Assembly: GCF_001729785.1 (NCBI RefSeq)
Contig: NZ_CP017183.1
Location: 1,116,001-1,180,000 of the forward strand
Length of the DNA: 64,000 nucleotides
Source: Enterobacter hormaechei subsp. xiangfangensis
GTDB lineage: Bacteria; Pseudomonadota; Gammaproteobacteria; Enterobacterales; Enterobacteriaceae
Reading direction: 5' to 3'
Numbering within the stretch: the first letter of the stretch is position 1; every line of letters starts with the position of its first letter. Under the pieces are notes generated by a model that worked only from the letters and a program-made list of their open reading frames with translations, did not search any database and was not told where the DNA came from. This document shows, one piece after another, positions 58,512-64,000 of this stretch. The position numbers and the translations under genes were made by a program.

Positions 58512-59537
58512 ATGAGGACAATGAAAGGACCGGGCATTTTTCTGTCGCAGTTTATTGGCGCAGAAGCGCCGTTTAATTCGCTCGACGGGCTTGCTGAATG
58601 GGCGGCAGGTAAAGGTTATAAGGCGGTGCAGATCCCCTGCAACCATCCGCACATCTTTGACGTCGAGAAAGCCGCAGAGAGCCAGGCCTACTGCGACGAC
58701 ATCACCGCCAGGCTGGCCGCACACGGGCTGGTTATCAGCGAGCTGTCGACCCATCTGGAAGGGCAGCTCGTGGCGGTGAATCCGGTTTACAGCGAGGCGT
58801 TTGACCACTTCGCACCCGCCGCCGTGCGCGGTAACGAGGCGGCGCGCCGGGCGTGGGCGACGGAAAAGCTGAAGCAGGCGGCGGTCGCTTCGGCCAGATT
58901 AGGGCTGAAGGCGCACGCGACCTTCTCCGGCTCGCTGGCGTGGCCGTTTTTCTATCCGTGGCCGCCGCATAACCAGCAGCGTTTTCAGGAAGCGTTCGAG
59001 GAGCTGGCAACCCGCTGGCGGCCAATACTGGATACCTTCGACGAGCAGGGGGTGGACGTCTGCTTTGAGCTGCATCCGGGGGAAGATCTGCACGACGGCG
59101 TGACCTTCGAGCGTTTTCTGGCGCTGGTGGATAACCATCCGCGCTGCAACATTCTCTACGACCCGAGCCATATGCTGCTTCAGCAGATGGACTATCTGGC
59201 CTTTATCGATATCTTCCACGCGCGCATTAAAGCGTTCCACGTGAAGGACGCGGAGTTCCGCCCCAGCGGGCGCAGCGGCGTCTACGGCGGCTACCAGCCG
59301 TGGATCAACCGCGCCGGACGCTTTCGCTCGCCCGGCGACGGGCAAATCGACTTTAAGGGCATCTTCAGCAAGCTGACCCAGTACGACTACGACGGCTGGG
59401 CGGTGCTGGAGTGGGAGTGCTGCCTGAAGGATGGCGATACCGGCGCGAGTGAGGGCAGCGAATTTATCCGCCGGCACATTATTCCCGTTTCCGGACGGGC
59501 GTTTGATGATTTCGCCGCAGGGGGCTGCCATGATTAA
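58512..59537 (+). CDS. Sugar phosphate isomerase/epimerase (xylose isomerase-like TIM barrel)
   Basis: 341 residues of the AP endonuclease family 2/TIM barrel type. Metal-site residues are suggested by FELHPGEDLHDG, DPSHM, FHVKDAEF and the C-terminal VLEWECCLKD. Such proteins epimerise or isomerise keto-sugars or inositol derivatives. It lies 15 bp after the transporter, and its stop overlaps the dehydrogenase start by 8 bp, so the products probably act in sequence. Confidence 0.87.
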   Translation: MRTMKGPGIFLSQFIGAEAPFNSLDGLAEWAAGKGYKAVQIPCNHPHIFDVEKAAESQAYCDDITARLAAHGLVISELSTHLEGQLVAVNPVYSEAFDHFAPAAVRGNEAARRAWATEKLKQAAVASARLGLKAHATFSGSLAWPFFYPWPPHNQQRFQEAFEELATRWRPILDTFDEQGVDVCFELHPGEDLHDGVTFERFLALVDNHPRCNILYDPSHMLLQQMDYLAFIDIFHARIKAFHVKDAEFRPSGRSGVYGGYQPWINRAGRFRSPGDGQIDFKGIFSKLTQYDYDGWAVLEWECCLKDGDTGASEGSEFIRRHIIPVSGRAFDDFAAGGCHD

Positions 59538-60672
59538 CGTCGGGATTATCGGCAGCGGGTTTATTGGCCCGGCACACATCGAGGCGCTCAGGCGTCTCGG
59601 GTTTGTGCAGGTGGTCGCGCTCTGCGACGGTTCGCTCGTTAAGGCGCAGGAAAAGGCGCGCCAGCTAAATGTCCCGCATGCTTACGCCAGCGTGGAAGAA
59701 CTGCTCGCGCACCCCAATCTGCATGCGGTGCACAACTGCACGCCGAACCACCTGCACGCGGAGATTAACCGCCAGATCCTGCGCGCGGGCAAGCACGTGT
59801 TTTCCGAAAAGCCGCTGTGCATGACGCCGGACGAGGCGCGCGAGCTGGTGGCGCTGGCAGAGCAGGCGGGCGTGGTGCATGGCGTGAGCTTTGTCTATCG
59901 TCAGTTTGCGATGGTGCGCCAGGCGGCGAGCATGATGCGCGCGGGCACCGTCGGGCGGCTGTTCGCCTCGCACGGCAGCTATTTGCAGGACTGGATGCTG
60001 CTGGAAACCGACTACAACTGGCGGGTGGATGCCGCGCTCGGCGGCGCGTCGCGGGCGGTGGCGGATATCGGTTCCCACTGGTGCGATACGGTACAGTATG
60101 TGACAGGCAGGCGCATTACCGAGGTGATGGCTGATTTATCCATCGTCTGGCCGAGGCGCAAGGCCAGCGCGGGTGGTTATCAGACCTTCTCCCATGACGA
60201 GCAGGCGGAGTATGAAGTCAAACCGGTCACCACCGAAGATTTTGGCTCGGTGCTGTTCCGCTTTGACGACGGCAGCAAGGGCAGCTTTAGCGTCTCGCAG
60301 GTGAGCGCGGGGCGAAAAAACCGCCTGACCTTTGAAATTAACGGCAGCGAGCAGTCGGTGGCGTGGGATCAGGAAATCCCGCAGCAGCTGTGGATCGGCC
60401 ATCGCGCGCGGGCAAACCAGACGCTCACCGACGATCCAGGCCTGATGAACCCTGACGTGGCCGACAGCGCCCACTTCCCCGGCGGACATATCGAAGGCTG
60501 GCCGGACGCCTTCAAAAATATGATGGCGCAGTTCTACCGCGCCGTGCAGGCGGGCGCGATGCCGGATACGCCGCAGTTTGCGACGTTTCACGATGGCGCA
60601 AACGTGATGTATATCATTGATGCCATTGTGAAAAGCCATCAGCAGCAGCGCTGGGTGCGCGTGGAACAATAA
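59530..60672 (+). CDS. Gfo/Idh/MocA-family oxidoreductase
   Basis: 380 residues. Rossmann motif INVGIIGSGFIG, the family motif FSEKPLCMTPDEARELV (catalytic Lys in EKP), DIGSHWCDTVQY with the active His, and a C-terminal GGHIEGWPDAFKN. NAD(P)-dependent oxidation or reduction of a sugar or cyclitol is expected. The frame is open upstream, but the ATG at 59530 gives the Rossmann start. A terminator follows. Confidence 0.9.
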   Translation: MINVGIIGSGFIGPAHIEALRRLGFVQVVALCDGSLVKAQEKARQLNVPHAYASVEELLAHPNLHAVHNCTPNHLHAEINRQILRAGKHVFSEKPLCMTPDEARELVALAEQAGVVHGVSFVYRQFAMVRQAASMMRAGTVGRLFASHGSYLQDWMLLETDYNWRVDAALGGASRAVADIGSHWCDTVQYVTGRRITEVMADLSIVWPRRKASAGGYQTFSHDEQAEYEVKPVTTEDFGSVLFRFDDGSKGSFSVSQVSAGRKNRLTFEINGSEQSVAWDQEIPQQLWIGHRARANQTLTDDPGLMNPDVADSAHFPGGHIEGWPDAFKNMMAQFYRAVQAGAMPDTPQFATFHDGANVMYIIDAIVKSHQQQRWVRVEQ

Positions 60673-60676
60673 CGCG

Positions 60677-60704
60677 TTGCCCGGTTCGCCGGGCAATAAA
60701 TTTA
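60677..60704 (+). terminator. Terminator after the dehydrogenase gene
   Basis: TTGCCCGG/CCGGGCAA with a stable TTCG loop, followed by TAAATTT. It probably lowers transcription into the repressor gene. Confidence 0.75.
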
Positions 60705-60747
60705 TGGTAGCCTGCACAAAACGCTAACCGCAGGATGTGTCGTCGCT

Positions 60748-61719
60748 ATGTCAATTCAGAAAATCGCTCAGCTGGCCGGGGTCTCCGTGGCGACGGTCTC
60801 CCGCGTGCTGAATAACAGCGACACCGTGAAGGCGAAAAACCGCGAGCGCGTTCTGCGGGCGATTCAGGAGAGCAACTACCAGCCAAACCTGCTCGCCCGT
60901 CAGCTGCGCACCGCCCGCAGCTATATGATCCTGGTGATGGTGTCCAACATTGCCAACCCGTTCTGCGCCGAAGTGGTGAAGGGCATCGAAGCCGAGGCGG
61001 AAAAGAACGGCTATCGCATTCTGCTGTGCAACTCCGGCTCGGATATTGAGCGCTCCCGCTCGGGCTTAAGCCTGCTCTCCGGCAAAATCGTCGACGGCAT
61101 TATCACCATGGATGCATTCTCGAAACTGCCGGAACTGGCCGCGCTGATTGGCAACGCGCCGTGGGTACAGTGCGCTGAATACGCCGATGCGGGCGCGGTC
61201 TCCTGCGTCGGCATCAATGATGTGGACGCTTCACAGCATGCCGTCAGCCAGCTGGCCGACGGCGGCCGCAAGCGTATCGCGATGATCAACCACGATCTCA
61301 GCTACAAATATGCCCGCCTGCGCGAACGCGGCTACAAGAGCGTGATCCACCTGCGGGATCTGGACTATCAGGCGGTGGAGTATGCCAGCGATCTCAGCTC
61401 CGGGGCGGGCATGGCGGCGATGCAAAACCTGTTAAAAGATAATCCGCCGGATGCGGTATTTGCCGTTTCCGATACGCTGGCGGCGGGCGCGCTGCGCGCC
61501 ATTCAGCAGGCAGGTCTTCGGGTGCCGGAGGATATTGCCGTGGTCGGCTTTGACGGTACGGAGCTGGCGGACATGATTTCGCTCACCACCATCGAACAGC
61601 CGTCGCGGGATATCGGGCGCAAGGCGGTCGATCTGCTCTTAAATAAGATCGACAACCCGGACGCGCCCACGGAAAGGGTGATGATGGACTGGCGCTTTAT
61701 TTCCCGCGCCAGCACCTGA
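60748..61719 (+). CDS. LacI-family repressor of the sugar operon
   Basis: 323 residues. HTH MSIQKIAQLAGVSVATVSRVLNN, hinge around NLLARQLRTARS, and the effector domain (FAVSDTLAAGALRAIQQAGLRVPEDIAVVGFDGTE). Similar to CytR/PurR-like regulators. It sits at the end of the operon behind a terminator, so it probably has its own weak promoter. The stop is immediately followed by the convergent ybdG stop, with no gap. Confidence 0.9.
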   Translation: MSIQKIAQLAGVSVATVSRVLNNSDTVKAKNRERVLRAIQESNYQPNLLARQLRTARSYMILVMVSNIANPFCAEVVKGIEAEAEKNGYRILLCNSGSDIERSRSGLSLLSGKIVDGIITMDAFSKLPELAALIGNAPWVQCAEYADAGAVSCVGINDVDASQHAVSQLADGGRKRIAMINHDLSYKYARLRERGYKSVIHLRDLDYQAVEYASDLSSGAGMAAMQNLLKDNPPDAVFAVSDTLAAGALRAIQQAGLRVPEDIAVVGFDGTELADMISLTTIEQPSRDIGRKAVDLLLNKIDNPDAPTERVMMDWRFISRAST

Positions 61720-62964
61720 TTATTGCGCGATGACGCCAGCCAGGGAGCGAATATCGTTTCCGGTTGGCGACTGGTGAATACGCAGGCCAAATTCATCCAC
61801 CACCGCGAAAATATGATCGAAGATGTCGGCCTGAATATCTTCGTATTCCGCCCAGATCACCGTGTTGGTAAAGGCATATATTTCAATCGGCAGCCCGTTA
61901 GCATCCGGCGCGAGCTGGCGCACCATCAGCGTCATATCTTTACGAATACGCGGGTGGTTACGCAGATATTCATTCAGGTAGGCACGGAAGGTGCCGATAT
62001 TGGTCATCTTGCGCAGGTTTAATACCGATTCTCCTTCGCCGTTCTGCTGATTCCACAGGTTAATTTCCTCATGACGCGCCGCCAGATAAGGCTTCAGCAG
62101 TTTCGCCTGAATCAGTTTTTGCTGCTCCTGCTCGTCGAGGAAATGAATGCTGGTGGTATCGATATTCAGGCTGCGCTTGATGCGGCGACCACCGGAGGCG
62201 GACATGCCGCTCCAGTTGATGAACGCATCGGACACCAGCGCCCAGGTCGGGATGGTGGTGATGGTGTTATCGAAGTTGCGCACTTTAACGGTGGTCAGGC
62301 CGATGTCGGTCACCGTGCCGTTGGCGCCGTATTTCGGCATCTCCAGCCAGTCGCCGAGCTTGAGCATGTCGTTGGCGGAGAGCTGAATACCGGCCACCAG
62401 GCCGAGTATCGGGTCTTTAAAGACCAGCATCAGAACGGCAGCCATCGCACCCAGGCCGCTTATCAGAATGGCGGGTGACTGACCGATCAGCAGGGAGATA
62501 ATTAGTATCCCCACCAGAATGGCGCTCACCAGCTTGATGCCCTGGAATATCCCCTTCAGCGGCAGCTGTGACGCGGTGGCCATTTTCTGCGACAGATTGA
62601 AAATCACGTCCAGCAACGAGAAGAAGGAGAGCAGGGCATAAACCATCACCCACAATTTCGCGCAGGTGGTAAGTAATTCCGCCGCTTCGCTGCCTTTTTG
62701 CAGCCACAGAACCGCCTGAACGTTGACGATTATCCCCTGGAGGGTAAACGCCAGACGGTGAAATAACTTGTTCTGCGTAATGATTTGCAACCATAAATGG
62801 CTGCTGGCCTGGGCGCGTTTCTCGAATGCGCGCAGCACCACTTTGTGCAGAATAAAATGAACGATAATGGCCGTAAGAAAAATAATACCAAAGATAATCA
62901 CTAAAGAGGTGGTGTGATTAATTTCAATCCCTAACTCTTCAACCTGAGCAATTAATTCCTGCAT
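61720..62964 (-). CDS. ybdG: Miniconductance mechanosensitive channel YbdG (MscM)
   Basis: MscS-family channel of the inner membrane. 414 residues (E. coli 415). N-terminal helices, then the pore-lining TM3 region ([25 protein letters not shown]) and the beta domain ([36 protein letters not shown]), followed by the cytosolic part. Next to pheP in E. coli, here parted from it by the sugar operon. The 67-bp gap upstream has a GCAGCC/GGCTGC hairpin in its 5' leader. Confidence 0.96.
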   Translation of the reverse strand: MQELIAQVEELGIEINHTTSLVIIFGIIFLTAIIVHFILHKVVLRAFEKRAQASSHLWLQIITQNKLFHRLAFTLQGIIVNVQAVLWLQKGSEAAELLTTCAKLWVMVYALLSFFSLLDVIFNLSQKMATASQLPLKGIFQGIKLVSAILVGILIISLLIGQSPAILISGLGAMAAVLMLVFKDPILGLVAGIQLSANDMLKLGDWLEMPKYGANGTVTDIGLTTVKVRNFDNTITTIPTWALVSDAFINWSGMSASGGRRIKRSLNIDTTSIHFLDEQEQQKLIQAKLLKPYLAARHEEINLWNQQNGEGESVLNLRKMTNIGTFRAYLNEYLRNHPRIRKDMTLMVRQLAPDANGLPIEIYAFTNTVIWAEYEDIQADIFDHIFAVVDEFGLRIHQSPTGNDIRSLAGVIAQ

Positions 62965-63031
62965 AACGTCTCCTGTATTGATGCAGCCCCATAATGGCGG
63001 CTGCGGATCTATTATGCAAATTCAGGCAGTT

Positions 63032-64000
63032 TTATTTTGTCGCCGGACAGGCCTTGACGACCGGTAAACACAGACGATGGCGCATACGCAGCGTGACCAG
63101 CGCCAGCACCACCATCATGGCCGTTTCCACCATCAGGAAGACATTGACCGCCTGGGTGTAATCTCCGTGATGATTTTGCAGCCCGTGCAGCAAAATCGCG
63201 CCGAAAATGGCCGGGCCAAGCCCCAGCGCAGCCTGTTGCAGCGTGCTTAAAATCGCGCTCGCGGCCCCCGCGTCGTCAGGCTGAATATCACGCATCCCGA
63301 TACGGTAGAAGCTGTTTACAATCAGCGCCTGCCCGTAACCCACCAGCCCGGTGGCCGGGGCCAGCGTCAGCGCGGTATTCTGCATTCCCCAGTGACGGAA
63401 CGTGGCGATCAACGCCACCAGACCGACAAGCTGAATCGCAAGTCCGGTCAGCAGGATGGCGCTGGTGCTGTAGCGGGCAATCAGGCGTGGGGCGAACCAG
63501 GCAGAAATAAAATAGGTGACGCCAAGCGCGATAAAGCTGTTCCCGGACTGCCACGGCGCCATCCCCAGACCGCTTTGCATGGTCAGCGCCATACAGAACA
63601 TGAACCCGGACCAGACGCTGAAAAAGAGTATCCCGATTAGCACGCCAAAGCGGATGCTGCGCAGCTGCAACAGGCGCGGCGCGATGAGCGGGTGGGCATT
63701 CTCACGCTCTTTTTTGCGCGCGTTCAGCACCATTACACAGACCAGCGGCACAATCGCCAGCAGTGCGGCCTTCAGCGGCCACGACCAGTGCCACTGCGGG
63801 CCGAGCGCCATCGGGAACAGCAGACAGCACAGTATTGCCGTCAGCAGGACAGTCCCGGTCCAGTCAATGCGCGACGGCGTGTCGCGGCGGGTTTCCGGCA
63901 CGTAGCGACGGCTCAGCGCCAGCACCACCAGACAAATCGGCACGTTGATAAAGAAGGCGTTGCGCCAGCCCAGCCCGGCGATGTCCGCCGACACCAGCCA
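63032..64000 (-). CDS. DHA2-type MFS efflux transporter, 5' part outside window
   Basis: The frame is open to the edge and gives the C-terminal 322 residues of a 14-helix drug/H+ antiporter. WLVSADIAGLGWRNAFFINVPI is the conserved motif after the sixth helix in EmrB/QacA-like proteins, so about 140-150 residues are missing. Its substrate is unknown. The ORF start sometimes read at 63994 is an internal GTG. Same strand as ybdG, separated by 67 bp without a strong terminator. Confidence 0.88.
   Translation of the reverse strand, partial: WLVSADIAGLGWRNAFFINVPICLVVLALSRRYVPETRRDTPSRIDWTGTVLLTAILCCLLFPMALGPQWHWSWPLKAALLAIVPLVCVMVLNARKKERENAHPLIAPRLLQLRSIRFGVLIGILFFSVWSGFMFCMALTMQSGLGMAPWQSGNSFIALGVTYFISAWFAPRLIARYSTSAILLTGLAIQLVGLVALIATFRHWGMQNTALTLAPATGLVGYGQALIVNSFYRIGMRDIQPDDAGAASAILSTLQQAALGLGPAIFGAILLHGLQNHHGDYTQAVNVFLMVETAMMVVLALVTLRMRHRLCLPVVKACPATK

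Noticed and set aside
62965..63031. Terminator between the DHA2 transporter and ybdG
   Set aside because: The GCAGCC/GGCTGC hairpin on the minus strand has no T-tract and lies just before the ybdG ribosome site, so it is more likely a leader structure.

Overview
The window reads as a chromosomal segment of an enteric bacterium, most likely Enterobacter (E. cloacae complex or a close relative such as Lelliottia or Leclercia). The proteins are close to those of E. coli K-12 and Salmonella, and the gene order follows the E. coli fsr-ushA-ybaK-ybaP-copA-cueR-ybbJ-qmcA-fetAB-cnoX-ybbO-tesA-ybbAP-selU-purKE-lpxH-ppiB-cysS-ybcI-ybcJ-folD-fim-argU and pheP-ybdG backbone. Lineage-specific blocks interrupt that order. 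Genus is inferred from synteny and protein similarity recalled from knowledge; no search was run.

Layout. 1-24.3 kb is housekeeping backbone: fosmidomycin efflux (fsr, partial), UDP-sugar hydrolase, the sRNA ChiX between ybaK and ybaP, the copper pair copA/cueR with its CueR operator and the slippery site that makes the small chaperone CopA(Z), the SPFH pair ybbJ/qmcA, iron exporter FetAB, CnoX, TesA, YbbAP, a general porin, SelU, PurEK with a PurR operator, LpxH, PpiB and CysS. An unrecognised 284-residue gene sits between qmcA and fetA. 24.4-27.1 kb is a PTS permease with a MalI-like repressor, inserted between ybcI and ybcJ, with two overlapping operators. 28.6-37.6 kb is a complete type 1 fimbrial cluster of the Salmonella type (fimAICDHF, then fimZ, fimY and an EAL-domain gene on the opposite strand, no fimW) ending at tRNA-Arg(TCT).

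37.86-50.58 kb is a 12.7 kb defective lambdoid prophage between two identical 91-bp repeats, integrated in the 3' end of the tRNA gene with a DLP12-type integrase. It keeps int/xis, small early genes, an MT-A70 adenine methyltransferase, the 3' part of a replication gene, a replication/tail fusion gene that marks a large internal deletion, a tailspike, a gtrABC-type O-antigen glucosylation cassette and a LexA-boxed umuD-like/umuC pair. No head, lysis or repressor gene is visible. The surviving genes are mostly ones that change the host (surface sugar modification, SOS mutagenesis).

50.7-57.0 kb holds a YdgH-family periplasmic protein, a TonB-dependent siderophore receptor, a Tat-exported PhoX-type protein and PheP. 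57.2-61.7 kb is a sugar-catabolic operon (transporter, isomerase/epimerase, Gfo/Idh dehydrogenase, LacI-type repressor) inserted between pheP and ybdG, preceded by two identical palindromic operators. The window closes with ybdG and a truncated DHA2-type efflux gene.

Several intergenic gaps carry members of a short palindromic repeat family and REP-like elements. A 96-bp repeat-plus-terminator module occurs twice (after ushA and after the porin) with compensating stem changes.
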